62,381 bases of DNA from Staphylococcus pasteuri (GCF_003970495.1 NZ_RXWW01000034.1:1-62381), one strand, 5' to 3'. Positions 31,401-40,096 are shown, numbered from the stretch's first letter. The notes: generated from the sequence alone by a model not told the origin. Made by a program: numbers and translations.

Positions 31401-34400
31401 TACTATACTGACAGTTTTAATACCATTCCATATAGCTACAAATGAGTTGCGCAACCAACCCATAAGTGCTTTAGCTACGTTAACAGAAATTCGAACTGAA
31501 CTAATAATTACATTTTTAATTACATTCCAAACAGTGCGTACTGCAGTAAGCATTAATAAGCCAATCGTTCTTAAGAAAATAAGTAGATTGCCAAATGTCA
31601 TTCGAACTAATCCACCAATTGCCATTAATGCACCACTGAATATTTGTTTAATGCCTTGCCACATTAAACCAAAATCGCCAGTGAAAATTCCTTTAAATAG
31701 CTTAATTACTCCACTTATAGCAGTTAAATTGCCCTGAACAATCATTCGTATACCAGTAAACACATTGATAACAATTGCTTTGATGCCACCAAACACAATA
31801 CTGAACGCGCTTCTAATACCATTAAGTATAGGTTTGATAACCACATTGAATAATGTATTCAATATTAAACCTACTGCACTTTTAACTGCATTAAAGGCAT
31901 TAATAACTGTTGACCCATTATCTTGCCAAAAAGCTTTAAAGAATGAACCAATAGCTACTGCAGTAGAGCGAACAAACGAGATAAACTGATTATAGGGGCC
32001 ACGTAACATTACAAGAGTAGATGTAAATTGTCTTGCCGCTTCTTCAGGTAATATTTTTTTAAGTATATTAAATCCACCTGCAGTGTCACCACTAAAGACT
32101 GATTTAATAGCACTACCAAACTGTTTAATAACATTCCATAAAGCGATAAACCCATTCTTAACAGGTGTGATAACGGCATTAACTATGTTTCTAAAGGTCT
32201 CAGATTTCTTATAAGCGACATAAAACGCCGCTCCAACGGCTGCAATAGCCCCTGCAATTAATGCATAAGGTCCTAGTGACGCCCATGCAGCAACTGCTTG
32301 AGCTCTTAGTAAACCTATCATCGTTCTAATTGGTCCTAAAGCTTTAGATATTCCATTTCTAAACCCTGCCATAATGCCTTCGCCTGCACCTAGTTCATTC
32401 AGTAATTTCATAGCTCCTGCTATTCCTGTAATTCCATTAGCAACCGCACCAGTCATTATAAGCAACGGTCCTATTGCTGCAACCAATCCTGCAAAAACTG
32501 TGATAACTTGTATTACTGGTCCAGGTAATTTTGTAATCGCACCTATGATTCCTGTCAACACATGAATCAAACCTGTTAAAGGCCCACCATTGCTTTGAGT
32601 GATCTTAATTGCTAATGATTCAAACGCACCACCAAGTTGTTCAACGGCACCTTTAAGTGTATTGTTCATCTTGTCTGCTGCTTCTTTACTTGCACCATCT
32701 GAATTTTTAAGAGATTTACTATATTTGCCTATTTTCTCTGGACCCGCATCTATCATTGCTAAGAAACCACTAGCTGATTCAGTACCAACAATTTGAGATA
32801 CGGCTGCAAGTTTTTGCTCTTTCGTCATACCTTGCAAGCCTTTTTGGAATTGTCCTACTAAAGCAGGCATGCCAACAAACTTACCTTTAGAATCTGTAAG
32901 TGAAATACCTAGTTCGTCCATTGCTTTTTGTGACGCTTTGGTAGGTTTAGCTAATCGAATTAATGAAGCTCGTAACGTTGTACCTGCTTGCTCACCTTTT
33001 AAACCTGCATTACTCATTGCCATGATGGCACTAGATGTATCTTCAAGACTCATGCCTAGAGAATGAGCTGGAGAACCTGCATATTTTAATGCCTCTCCCA
33101 TGTAACTTACATCTGCGGCAGATTTATTCGCACTCATAGCTAATACATCAGCGATATGACCCGATTTAGACGCTTCTAAACCAAATGAGTTCATTGTAGA
33201 CGCCATAATAGTTGCAGTAGTAGACATGTCTGCACCACTTGCTGCTGCTGCATCAATAACACCTGGAATCGCAGACATTGTTTGTTTAGCGTTAAAGCCC
33301 AATGCTGATAATTCTTTCATACCATTACCAACTTCAGACGCACTAAATACAGACTTAGCACCTAAGTCAATAGCTTGATCAGTCATTGCTTTTAATTGAC
33401 CCTTACTTGCTCCTGCAATAGCACCAACCTTAGCCATTTGAGATTCAAAGTCCATGCCTTTTTTAATTGCAGCACCAAATCCTGCAACTACTGGTAAAGA
33501 AATATACATAGACATGTTAGAGCCTATATTCCTCATAGCCATTCCTGCACTATTGATTGAATCTCTATATTTGTTGACGCTTTGTATTGATCTACCAAAT
33601 CCACTTGTGCTTAAAGCCTGTGCATTACGTTGCTTTTGAGACAACTCATTATAAGCATGTCCAGTTTGGCGTATCTCAGATTCAAGCTCATTCATTTTAA
33701 CTTTTTGTTGGACAATTGCACTTGCAAGTTCACGTGCCTCTTGACTGTTTTTACCTTGAGCATTTGCTACAAAATTGTATTGAGCGGTTAATTCTCTTAA
33801 AACTGTCTTTTGTTGTGTCATGTTGTTCTTTAACGTAATCAAATGATTTTTATAACTATTTACACTTTCTCCTGCTTTAGAAAAATTACTTCTAGATAAA
33901 GTTAAAGTGTTATTCAAATCTGTCATTTTATTACGAATTTGAGACATGGAAGAAATACCTTGTTGTTGTTCCATTTTCAAACGTCTATGAGCTTGAGTTG
34001 TACTATTTAATTCAACACCTAAGTTTTTAAGTTTAAGTCGCTCTTCACTTAATTGAACACCTAGCTCTTGAGCCTCTTTACTTGTTGCACCATACTGATG
34101 CTTAGCGTAATCATATTGTTTTGCTAAATTCTGAACAATGAGTTGTTGTTGTTTCATACCATTATTTAGCGATTCAATTTTCGCTTTATAGGCACTTGCC
34201 GTTTGGCCTGACAACTTAAAATTATTAGCACTAATACGTAAAGATTGTGCTACTTGTGTAATCTTTTGTCTAATTTGAGTCATAGACATCGTTGCAGACT
34301 TTTGTTCCATTGCAAACCGTTGTGCTTGAGCTGAAGTTTGACGGTATTGTCCCTCTAAGGTGTCTAAAGATTGCTTTTCTTGAAGTATCTTTTGTCTTAA

Positions 34401-35018
34401 CTGTAAAGCCTCTTGGCTATTCACACCTTGTTGTCTCGCCACATTACGATATCTTGTTTCAAGCGTTTGGATTGTACGTTTATGCTTTTCTATTACGACA
34501 TTTAAGCTGTTTAAATAGCTTTCGTAGCCTTTTGTAGACTTCTCTCCGCGTTCAAAAGCCATATTTGTAATATTTAATTGACGTCTCATCGTACCCAAAA
34601 CATTATCTATCTTCTCCATAGAAAATACAGTTCGTTTTGTTGATTGACCAAACTGATTTAATTCTGTTTCTGTTTGATTTAACTGTCTTTGATACATATT
34701 TAAGGCTCTATTTTGACGACTATACTCCAATCTTAGCTTTTCCGCTTCTACACTTGAACGTTGTTCTTCTGTAGACATTTTTTTCAATTGATTGGCAATG
34801 TCTTTCATACTGTTTTCAGTAACATCAATACCTTTTCTTAACTCTTTAGTTCTAGTATTTAAGTTACTCATTGAACGTTCAGTATTTTTAAAATCTGCAT
34901 TAGATCTTGTCATCTCACTACTTAATGTTTTGAATTGAGCTTTGATTTGTTTGAGAGAACGCTCAACCCCAACATCTTTCATATTCATTAATATGGATAA
35001 ACCTTTAATATCTGCCAC
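28494..35018 (-). CDS. Tape measure protein with M23 peptidase and lytic transglycosylase domains
   Basis: The tape measure sets tail length and spans the tail tube. The 2174 residues start with a long coiled-coil region (about 1-480) and then the TP901-type core with GFGAAIKKGMDFESQMAKVGAI and hydrophobic helices (to about 960). A Trp/Lys-rich repeat section (about 1100-1490), with 44-residue units, follows. Next come an M23 endopeptidase (about 1790-1895; HHGLDINYK and LHLHYEM) and an SLT transglycosylase (about 1915-2030; QRESNGNAG, GLLQYVPSTF). Two wall-cutting domains fit DNA entry through thick peptidoglycan. The start overlaps the Dit gene end by one base. Confidence 0.93.
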   Translation of the reverse strand: MADIKGLSILMNMKDVGVERSLKQIKAQFKTLSSEMTRSNADFKNTERSMSNLNTRTKELRKGIDVTENSMKDIANQLKKMSTEEQRSSVEAEKLRLEYSRQNRALNMYQRQLNQTETELNQFGQSTKRTVFSMEKIDNVLGTMRRQLNITNMAFERGEKSTKGYESYLNSLNVVIEKHKRTIQTLETRYRNVARQQGVNSQEALQLRQKILQEKQSLDTLEGQYRQTSAQAQRFAMEQKSATMSMTQIRQKITQVAQSLRISANNFKLSGQTASAYKAKIESLNNGMKQQQLIVQNLAKQYDYAKHQYGATSKEAQELGVQLSEERLKLKNLGVELNSTTQAHRRLKMEQQQGISSMSQIRNKMTDLNNTLTLSRSNFSKAGESVNSYKNHLITLKNNMTQQKTVLRELTAQYNFVANAQGKNSQEARELASAIVQQKVKMNELESEIRQTGHAYNELSQKQRNAQALSTSGFGRSIQSVNKYRDSINSAGMAMRNIGSNMSMYISLPVVAGFGAAIKKGMDFESQMAKVGAIAGASKGQLKAMTDQAIDLGAKSVFSASEVGNGMKELSALGFNAKQTMSAIPGVIDAAAASGADMSTTATIMASTMNSFGLEASKSGHIADVLAMSANKSAADVSYMGEALKYAGSPAHSLGMSLEDTSSAIMAMSNAGLKGEQAGTTLRASLIRLAKPTKASQKAMDELGISLTDSKGKFVGMPALVGQFQKGLQGMTKEQKLAAVSQIVGTESASGFLAMIDAGPEKIGKYSKSLKNSDGASKEAADKMNNTLKGAVEQLGGAFESLAIKITQSNGGPLTGLIHVLTGIIGAITKLPGPVIQVITVFAGLVAAIGPLLIMTGAVANGITGIAGAMKLLNELGAGEGIMAGFRNGISKALGPIRTMIGLLRAQAVAAWASLGPYALIAGAIAAVGAAFYVAYKKSETFRNIVNAVITPVKNGFIALWNVIKQFGSAIKSVFSGDTAGGFNILKKILPEEAARQFTSTLVMLRGPYNQFISFVRSTAVAIGSFFKAFWQDNGSTVINAFNAVKSAVGLILNTLFNVVIKPILNGIRSAFSIVFGGIKAIVINVFTGIRMIVQGNLTAISGVIKLFKGIFTGDFGLMWQGIKQIFSGALMAIGGLVRMTFGNLLIFLRTIGLLMLTAVRTVWNVIKNVIISSVRISVNVAKALMGWLRNSFVAIWNGIKTVSIVIWNGIKNAIVGIIRLMIAIAKRVIGGLRSFIVSAWNFIKAVSIRVWNAIKNGVVGAIRGLSNGVRKIITTLRGWIVSVWSYIKNKVIALAKALSTGVKRAFNNLWGTIKKIFGAIRNFTIKVWTYIKNKVIALAKGLYNGVKRAFTGTWNFVKRVFNNIKNFSVKVWGYIKNKVVNFAKGLFNGVKRYYNNLWNNTKSVFGKLRGWLTKTWKNIKNSVINYAKNLWSGVKNTWNRLKSGTSSIFGRVKSDTISKWKGIKNSVTGLAKSLWSSVRNTFRNMASGLKTLIGRIKSHIGGMVSGVKGGLNKLIKGVNWVAGKLSMDKLPYIKLHTGTESTHTQNVVTNGKINRDTFATVGDKGRGNGPGGFRHEMIRYPNGKTAITPNRDTTAFLPKGSSVLNGAQTHSILNSNPQFSKGSLPRFAGGTGFNLLGGGKKPKKHKHGDSVVGDVMGNVKKTVGNVGKEASAITGKVVKSGKAIVDKTLETAGKGKDWLKKSVGDVLDYIEHPGKLLNKVLQGFGISKDSFGISKAAELPYNMMTGMFKKLKEAATKKIGEWLEDSGGGDGGYIDLSKGINFGFARTAAEAAKAGYPFPRPHHGLDINYKHDKVYSTMSGTARAFQGWSGGFGNHMEVTNGNVKSIYGHLHKLAFTGTKKVHPGTYLGISGGSPAEDGQGAGSSTGLHLHYEMQWGGVAKDPTSWLKKHNGGGGGGQNKAASKWRGDIRRAAKRMKVNLSGRELNGIIAQIQRESNGNAGVTQGNIGDINNLRGTPAQGLLQYVPSTFRSYAVRGHKNIKNGYDQLLAFFNNSNWRRDLPYGRSGWGPSGHRRFATGGLIKNAGWYNIAEGGYPEWIIPTDPSRRGDAMKMLALAAQDIQRGRSNTSSNKRPNQLPNINSGSDDSSILMQMVAQQQEQIALLTQLVTSNQAIADKDFKPAIDQFTHERQVFNSIDKYERQKSRKQNFKPGEVR
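30580..31165. repeat. 132-bp tandem repeats inside the tape measure gene
   Basis: Four to five degenerate units of about 132 bp encode 44 residues with the pattern GVKR.W..IK..F..I..W...W..IKN.V..AK.L. Equivalent points lie near 30582, 30713, 30845, 30977 and 31109. Similar but shorter spacings continue to about 31500. Unit gain or loss would alter tail length in steps. Confidence 0.65.
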
Positions 35019-35051
35019 TCATTGTCCCCCTTTCTTAAAATAGGATAAAAA

Positions 35052-35080
35052 AATAAAGCCCTAGCAATTATGCTAAGGCT
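35052..35080 (-). terminator. Hairpin before the tape measure gene
   Basis: TAGCCTTAGCATAATTGCTAGGGCTT followed by TATTTTTTT on the minus strand. It overlaps the stop of the frameshifted tail chaperone, and read-through is needed to reach the tape measure gene. Confidence 0.6.
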
Positions 35081-35641
35081 AGAAATTTGCAAATATTGCA
35101 TCTGCTTTAGCATCGGAAGTGACTTTATTAGTGTTACGTTCATCTAGTATTTGTAATACATAGTGATAAGGCATATTTAACACTTCATTAACATCCTTTC
35201 CTTCCTTTACTAAATCTCTGACAACAATATCTAAATGATTTAACATACTTGAGTAAGTTAAATCGTCTTCATCTAATTGGTTTAACTGATGCTCTGAATA
35301 AACTTTTTTGTTTCTTCGTCTTGTTGTCCATTTGCGATGAATTCAACTTGTCTTTGTAAAGCAGTTACTGCATCTGGTGCATGTAATCGAGCTTTTACGT
35401 CTTTTGCAGTGAATTGACCACCGTAAATTTTCACAACAACATCGATTAATTTATCTAATTGTTCTTTAAAACTCATTTCAACTTCTCCTGATTCCACACG
35501 TTCTAACTCTGCCATGATGTCTGTTGCTTCATAAAGTACATCCATTGGAATAAAGTGTGGTGTTAAGAAAGTCTCCATTTTAATTTCTTCAGCTTTTGGG
35601 TTTTCTACTAATTGAATGTAGTTACGTTTTAATTTAGCCAT
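35078..35641 (-). CDS. Tail assembly chaperone, -1 frameshift fusion (gpGT type)
   Basis: Siphophages make a short chaperone and, by a programmed -1 slip, a longer form that binds the tape measure and tail tube subunits. Here the short gene contains the slippery heptamer A-AAA-AAG at 35303-35309 in the correct phase. The -1 frame stays open from there, as VYSEHQLNQLDEDDLTYSSM and on to ILDERNTNKV, until TAG at 35078-35080. This extension has no start of its own and lies just before the tape measure gene, as expected. The fused product would be about 187 residues. Confidence 0.8.
35282..35641 (-). CDS. Tail assembly chaperone, short form (gpG type)
   Basis: From ATG 35641, which follows AAGGAGAG closely, the product is 119 residues. 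It is acidic and helical, and begins AKLKRNYIQLVENPKAEEI. It lies between the tail tube gene and the tape measure gene, the invariant site of this chaperone. Its last codons hold the frameshift site that makes the longer form. Starts further upstream would lack a ribosome-binding site and overlap the 55-residue gene. Confidence 0.85.
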   Translation of the reverse strand: MAKLKRNYIQLVENPKAEEIKMETFLTPHFIPMDVLYEATDIMAELERVESGEVEMSFKEQLDKLIDVVVKIYGGQFTAKDVKARLHAPDAVTALQRQVEFIANGQQDEETKKFIQSIS

Positions 35642-35654
35642 TTTATTTCTCTCC

Positions 35655-35822
35655 TTATTTGTTATATAATCTTTCAAAAAATGGTGTTTCATGTCCTGCT
35701 TTTTCTAAACGCTTTTCAAAATCGTTAATCTCTTTTACTGTTGCGTCTACTTCTTCATTTTGTTTATATGATCTGTCGGTCTTTTTATCTTTACAATCTG
35801 CTAAAACTTTAAATTTGGCCAT
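35655..35822 (-). CDS. Small phage protein after the tail tube gene
   Basis: A 55-residue frame (AKFKVLADCKDKKTDRSYKQ ... GHETPFFERLYNK) with a GGAGTGATTAA element before the ATG and its stop just before the chaperone's ribosome-binding site. The pattern of a tudor/SH3-like strand set and an EINDFEKRLEKAG helix is often seen in tiny proteins between tail tube and chaperone genes. Function unknown. Confidence 0.75.
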   Translation of the reverse strand: MAKFKVLADCKDKKTDRSYKQNEEVDATVKEINDFEKRLEKAGHETPFFERLYNK

Positions 35823-35861
35823 TTAATCACTCCTTAAGAGTTGTTATTTTTGTATACAAAA

Positions 35862-35886
35862 ATAGGCGACCGATTAAAGTCGCCAT
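35862..35886 (-). terminator. Hairpin after the major tail gene
   Basis: TGGCGACTTTAATCGGTCGCC followed by TATTTTTG on the minus strand. It may reduce expression of genes after the abundant tail tube protein. Confidence 0.65.
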
Positions 35887-35893
35887 AAATCAA

Positions 35894-36505
35894 TTATGCA
35901 GTTGGTGTTGCTACCTCTGTTTTAGAATCGTAAGCACCTAGTAATAAACGTTTGAAGAATTCTGACTCATCATCATCTTTAGACTTAGAATCAAAAATGA
36001 TTTTACGTTTGTCGTCGCCAATACGATGCATTGCAGTACCTTCAACTTCTTCTTGAGAGAATTCCCATTTATCTTCTGCAGTTTGACCTTCCATTTTCGG
36101 TTCGGAGAACATAACTTTCGTTAAACCGACACGCTGGAATGAACCATCACGACGTTCACGTTTAAACCAAACAGCAACATAGTTACTTTGTTTACCTTTT
36201 AATTCTTCATAGATACCATTTTCGTCGTAAACTTCATTGAAGATAATTTCTCTGATTTCTTGTGGGAATGCATGCATAGTTAAGTTGATTGAAGCTTCAC
36301 CATCAGTTGTACCTGATTCAATGATACCGCCATCTGCATAAGCATTAACGATTTCTCCACCAGATTCAACAGAAACTTCTTGTAAACCTCTTGTTTGAGT
36401 TACTTTTTCGTAAACCATATTACCTACTTCATCTGTAGTTAATACTGCGAACCCTAAATCCTTAATATTAATATATGAACGTGGCGTTTTTGCTTGTTTG
36501 ACCAT
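35894..36505 (-). CDS. Major tail protein (phi13 family)
   Basis: This protein polymerises into the tail tube. The 203 residues show the family features: NIKDLGFAVLTTDEVGN near the start, a beta-rich core (GEASINLTMHAFPQEIREII), and WEFSQEEVEGTAMHRIGDDKR. The C-terminus EVATPTA shares its last four residues and 12 bases with the end of the capsid gene. Strong AGGAGG binding site. It lies in the normal order after the tail terminator gene. Confidence 0.9.
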   Translation of the reverse strand: MVKQAKTPRSYINIKDLGFAVLTTDEVGNMVYEKVTQTRGLQEVSVESGGEIVNAYADGGIIESGTTDGEASINLTMHAFPQEIREIIFNEVYDENGIYEELKGKQSNYVAVWFKRERRDGSFQRVGLTKVMFSEPKMEGQTAEDKWEFSQEEVEGTAMHRIGDDKRKIIFDSKSKDDDESEFFKRLLLGAYDSKTEVATPTA

Positions 36506-36507
36506 AA

Positions 36508-36915
36508 TTAATTTTCCTCCTTATAAAAAATAGCCTCATATCGTCTCGTTGAACGATACAGGCTAAAGTCCTTATTATATTCATTGCCTAAGTTTGTTAC
36601 TTGGCTAACTTTTAAATATTTCCATAATAAATCACTAATCAATTGCGATATTTCGTTTCTTCTTAGTCTTGCATTGTAATCATCTGAGTATTTAACAAAC
36701 ACATCGATTTGAACGATATAACTATAAGCGTATCTATCTCCGTCAATATATGTCTCAGGTATAGGGTCGTCAAAGTCATCTAATACAATATAAGGTTTAA
36801 TGATGTCTTGTACATCAGGGTAATCATTAAACTTAATGTTCTCCTCATCTACAAGTCGCATCAAAGCGTCATTACTAGTTAATTTTTCATATATAACGTT
36901 TAGTATATCAATCAT
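36508..36915 (-). CDS. Tail terminator / tail completion protein
   Basis: A 135-residue product placed between the HK97 gp10-like gene and the major tail gene, where the gpU-type terminator is always encoded. LNVIYEKLTSNDALMRLV at the start and SYIVQIDVFVKYSDDYNARLRRNEIS in the middle match the DUF806/gp17-like neck proteins of staphylococcal phages. It overlaps the previous gene by four bases. Confidence 0.78.
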   Translation of the reverse strand: MIDILNVIYEKLTSNDALMRLVDEENIKFNDYPDVQDIIKPYIVLDDFDDPIPETYIDGDRYAYSYIVQIDVFVKYSDDYNARLRRNEISQLISDLLWKYLKVSQVTNLGNEYNKDFSLYRSTRRYEAIFYKEEN

Positions 36916-37313
36916 AACGCTTTTTTCACCTCTTCTTGAATGACTTTGTAAAAAGTGTTTCTTGCACTTCTGATAGCCTTATCTATCGCTCCCATACCTT
37001 TTGGCTTAATAAACTTACCACTTTTATTGTGAAAACCTTTTTCGTTTAAATGAACAATAGCATACCTGTGTTTTTCACCTTCCCAATACAAGCGAATGGA
37101 TCGCGCACCATTTTCCCACATTGGTTTAGATAGTTTTACTTCACCATACTCAGCACCTGTATCTCTAAAATAACGAATATTAGCTTTAACCGCTTCAAGT
37201 ATCACTTTACCTGCTGCAATTAAAGCCTCATCGTATATCTTTCGCATTCTCGTCTTATTAAACTTTTTCTCAAGTTCTTTCATCACTGCTTTTTCATCAA
37301 ACTTTATACTCAT
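36912..37313 (-). CDS. HK97 gp10-like neck protein
   Basis: The 133-residue basic product fits the HK97-gp10 family, which connects head and tail (IKFDEKAVMKELEKKFNKT..., AALIAAGKVILEAVKANI-type helix, then RDTGAEYGEVKLSKP). It overlaps both neighbours by four bases, which indicates coupled translation. Confidence 0.8.
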   Translation of the reverse strand: MSIKFDEKAVMKELEKKFNKTRMRKIYDEALIAAGKVILEAVKANIRYFRDTGAEYGEVKLSKPMWENGARSIRLYWEGEKHRYAIVHLNEKGFHNKSGKFIKPKGMGAIDKAIRSARNTFYKVIQEEVKKAL

Positions 37314-37675
37314 GATGTTGTCACACCACCCAAAATCATTAAGAAATCTTCATTCTCAACATCGGGTTGTACTAATTTAATGTTTAAGTCTTGCGTAATG
37401 TAAGGCGATTCCACATTAATATAGTGCCTCTCTGATGGTATATATTGCCCATGTGTTTCTCTGATAAATATCTTCACATCATGTTCAGTACCATTGGCAA
37501 TAGCGTTTTGTAACTCTGTCATCTTCCATTGTGGGACGTATGCCCAACAACTGTATAAAATTTTCTTACGTTTAACGCCTGCCTCTGGACCTTTATTTGC
37601 TTGATACTCATAAAAATGAACTCTAGTATTTAACTTTTTAGTTGTTATGAATGGCTTCTTAAATGGTGTTCTCAT
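37310..37675 (-). CDS. Head-tail joining (head closure) protein
   Basis: The product resembles the SPP1 gp16 / phage_H_T_join family. It has a beta-barrel pattern with VHFYEYQANKGPEAGVKRKKILYSCWAYV and HDVKIFIRETHGQYI. ATG 37675 is preferred to the in-frame GTG three codons earlier because of the GGAAGTGG spacing. This gives 121 residues. Position between connector and gp10-like protein agrees. Confidence 0.82.
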   Translation of the reverse strand: MRTPFKKPFITTKKLNTRVHFYEYQANKGPEAGVKRKKILYSCWAYVPQWKMTELQNAIANGTEHDVKIFIRETHGQYIPSERHYINVESPYITQDLNIKLVQPDVENEDFLMILGGVTTS

Positions 37676-37955
37676 GTGTACCACTTCCAGTCACATTATT
37701 CAAACCAAAGTTAATCAAATCATCTTGGTAGTTATCATTGAAATACTCAAGCAAATCTTCATATGCATAACATGATCTTGCAAAGACTAAGTCTTGACCT
37801 TCTAAATTCTCATAGATGTTAAACTCGCCAAACCTCGACACAAGATTACTGTATGACTTCTTCAAAAGATTTTTTAAATACTCGTCCTCTGTGTCATGTG
37901 AGATTTTAGTGTAATCTTTAAATTCATCTAATAATTCATCTGTGATGCGTTCCAT
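37659..37955 (-). CDS. Head-tail connector (gp6/gp15-like DNA packaging protein)
   Basis: The 98-residue helical acidic product (LLDEFKDYTKISHDTEDEYL, then a conserved SYAYEDLLEYF-type helix ending the fold) fits the Phage_connect_1 family of adaptor proteins under the portal. It directly follows the capsid gene and overlaps the head-closure gene. Confidence 0.82.
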   Translation of the reverse strand: MERITDELLDEFKDYTKISHDTEDEYLKNLLKKSYSNLVSRFGEFNIYENLEGQDLVFARSCYAYEDLLEYFNDNYQDDLINFGLNNVTGSGTHENTI

Positions 37956-37972
37956 TTACATCACCTCAATCC

Positions 37973-39163
37973 TTATGCAGTTGGCGTTTTGCCGTCAGTT
38001 GTACCACCTGCTGCTGTTTGTGATTTAGGTCCAGTAGCGACATTTAAATCATAAACTGCAGAAGCTTTATTATCTGCTGGTTGACCATACGCAAATGTTT
38101 TAGCAGTGAATAATACTGCGTCTTCTAAAGCTAAAGTTTCGTTGAATTTCTTAACTGTTAATCCGCCACCACGAACTGCATCGTAACGATCAGTTACAAA
38201 AGCGACTAATTTTTTCTCAGGAACAAATTCAGACGCAACAACAGAAACATTATAAGGTAATACAGTAACAAAACCACCATTAGCAGTTAAGTATGTGTAA
38301 CGTGCTTGAATATCCCATTCATCTTGAGGGTTTACAACTAATGTTACTTTACCATCAATTTTTAATTTCTTGCCTCTTGCATCTACAGATAAGTTTTTCA
38401 ATACATCTTTAAGTTCTAATACAGTCGTATCTGCATCAGCAAATGTTAAAGTGCCTAAAGATGTCTTATCTGTAACTGCACCATTGTCAGTATTAATATC
38501 TTTCATTAAACCAACTGGTTGTAATTTAGATGCGCCGCCACCATTAATAACTGCAGCTTCTAATGCTACTGAGATAGCTTCTTGAATTTGCGTACGTACG
38601 AAACGTTCAATCCAGTTAGGACCAAAGATTGATAAATCATCTGGTAATACTACAAAACAAGTTAATTTATATTGTGTGAAGTCTTCTTCACGGAAAGCAG
38701 CGTCTAATTGGCCTTTAATTTCGCCAAAGATTTTACCCCATACCGCTTGACCAGCAGGGTCCGCTTTAATTACACGCGTTTTAATACCTGCATTTTGGAA
38801 ATTAATTTTAGATAATAACGGATGTTCTTTTTGTAAATCATCAAACACACGTTCAACAACAGTCTCTGGTAAGATTTTGTCATCTGTATATCCTACTTCA
38901 TAATTAATTTCGTTGAAGAATTTACGCTCTTCAGAAGTTAAAGGGTCTTGAGAACGTTTAGCTAAAATGCCATTGTCAACAACACGGTTGTTAACTCTAT
39001 CCTCGATTTCTTCTTGTAAGTCATTTGATAAAGCGTCAAACATAGCACCAAATGCTTTTGATTGTTCTTCATCACTTGCACCATTTTGCACTAAGTTAGC
39101 AAATTTTTGTTTGTGCTCATGATAATTTTTGAGCTTTTGCTCGTTTTGTTTCATATCAGCCAT
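37973..39163 (-). CDS. Major capsid protein, HK97 fold
   Basis: The 396 residues have an N-terminal helical scaffold-like part (about 1-110, charged, DALSNDLQEEIEDRVNNRVVD). The HK97 core follows, with VERVFDDLQKEHPLLSKINFQN and AGIKTRVIKAD. The protease gene directly upstream would remove the N-part during maturation, as in HK97. Strong AAGGAGGAAAT binding site. A short Thr/Gly-rich C-terminal extension ends KTPTA. Confidence 0.92.
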   Translation of the reverse strand: MADMKQNEQKLKNYHEHKQKFANLVQNGASDEEQSKAFGAMFDALSNDLQEEIEDRVNNRVVDNGILAKRSQDPLTSEERKFFNEINYEVGYTDDKILPETVVERVFDDLQKEHPLLSKINFQNAGIKTRVIKADPAGQAVWGKIFGEIKGQLDAAFREEDFTQYKLTCFVVLPDDLSIFGPNWIERFVRTQIQEAISVALEAAVINGGGASKLQPVGLMKDINTDNGAVTDKTSLGTLTFADADTTVLELKDVLKNLSVDARGKKLKIDGKVTLVVNPQDEWDIQARYTYLTANGGFVTVLPYNVSVVASEFVPEKKLVAFVTDRYDAVRGGGLTVKKFNETLALEDAVLFTAKTFAYGQPADNKASAVYDLNVATGPKSQTAAGGTTDGKTPTA

Positions 39164-39226
39164 ATTTCTATTTCCTCCTTAATTTTAAACATTAAAAATA
39201 GCCTCCCGTTACTCACGAGAAGCTAG

Positions 39227-40096
39227 TTAAAATGTAAAGCGATTGAATTTTTTGTTTTGTGGTTGTTCTGGTGGCTTAGGTGGATTATCTTCATGTTCTT
39301 GTTTTGAATCATCCTTAACCACACTTTTAGCAACATCTTTTAACAAAGTAAAGATGTCATCTAACTTATCATTCACAACTTTTAAATCAATATCTTTTTC
39401 TTCAGGTTTCTTTTCTTCTTGTGGTGGTGTGTCTTGTTCTTGCGGTAAGTTGTCCGCGTTGTAATGTTTAAATTTATTTGGCATGTTCTTAAACTGTGCC
39501 TCCATTTCCGGTGAGATTTTTGCTGCTATTGGTGTTGCATTCTGAATTTCATCAATAAGTCCTAAGTTTTTACATTCTTCGGCGCTTAACCATGTTTCTT
39601 CGTCTAACATCTTTTGAAGAAGCGCATGATCAATATCAGGGTTTTTAGCAACATAGCTATTAAATACTGTACTATTAATTTTATCCAAATCATCGGCTTG
39701 TTTTCTTAAGTCATTTGCATTGCCCATCGCAATAGTCCATGCATTATGAATCATCATCATACTATTAGATGGCATAACAACTTTATCGGCTCCCATAGCA
39801 ATAACTGTTGCTATACTTGCAGCTAAACCTTGTACATTTGCCGTAATATGTGACTTATGGCTTTTAATCATATTGTAAATAGCTATTCCGCTAAACACTG
39901 AACCCCCTGGAGAATTAATATTTAAAGTAATATTCTCTACATCTCCTAAGTCTTTTAAAGCTTGATTAAACGATGTGGCACTTGTTTCAATATCGTTCAT
40001 ACGTTCATCTACAATTTCGCCATACATATCTATGCTAGCTGATGTAGGTGACGTCTTTTTAACATTGAAAAAGCCTTTACTCTTGTCCACTTGCAT
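39227..40096 (-). CDS. Head maturation protease, ClpP fold
   Basis: A serine protease that trims the capsid protein scaffold. The 289 residues from ATG 40096 (behind AAAGGAGGTGAG) show the ClpP-like fold: [18 protein letters not shown], catalytic Ser in GLAASIATVIAMGAD and His in MMMIHNAWTIAMGNA. The C-terminus is a long acidic/proline-rich tail. It overlaps the portal gene and precedes the capsid gene, the standard order. Confidence 0.93.
   Translation of the reverse strand: MQVDKSKGFFNVKKTSPTSASIDMYGEIVDERMNDIETSATSFNQALKDLGDVENITLNINSPGGSVFSGIAIYNMIKSHKSHITANVQGLAASIATVIAMGADKVVMPSNSMMMIHNAWTIAMGNANDLRKQADDLDKINSTVFNSYVAKNPDIDHALLQKMLDEETWLSAEECKNLGLIDEIQNATPIAAKISPEMEAQFKNMPNKFKHYNADNLPQEQDTPPQEEKKPEEKDIDLKVVNDKLDDIFTLLKDVAKSVVKDDSKQEHEDNPPKPPEQPQNKKFNRFTF

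Noticed and set aside
30406..32800. Several plus-strand ORFs of 60-180 codons opposite the tape measure gene
   Set aside because: Proline/isoleucine-rich shadows of the repetitive coding strand; no ribosome-binding sites and no recognisable domains.
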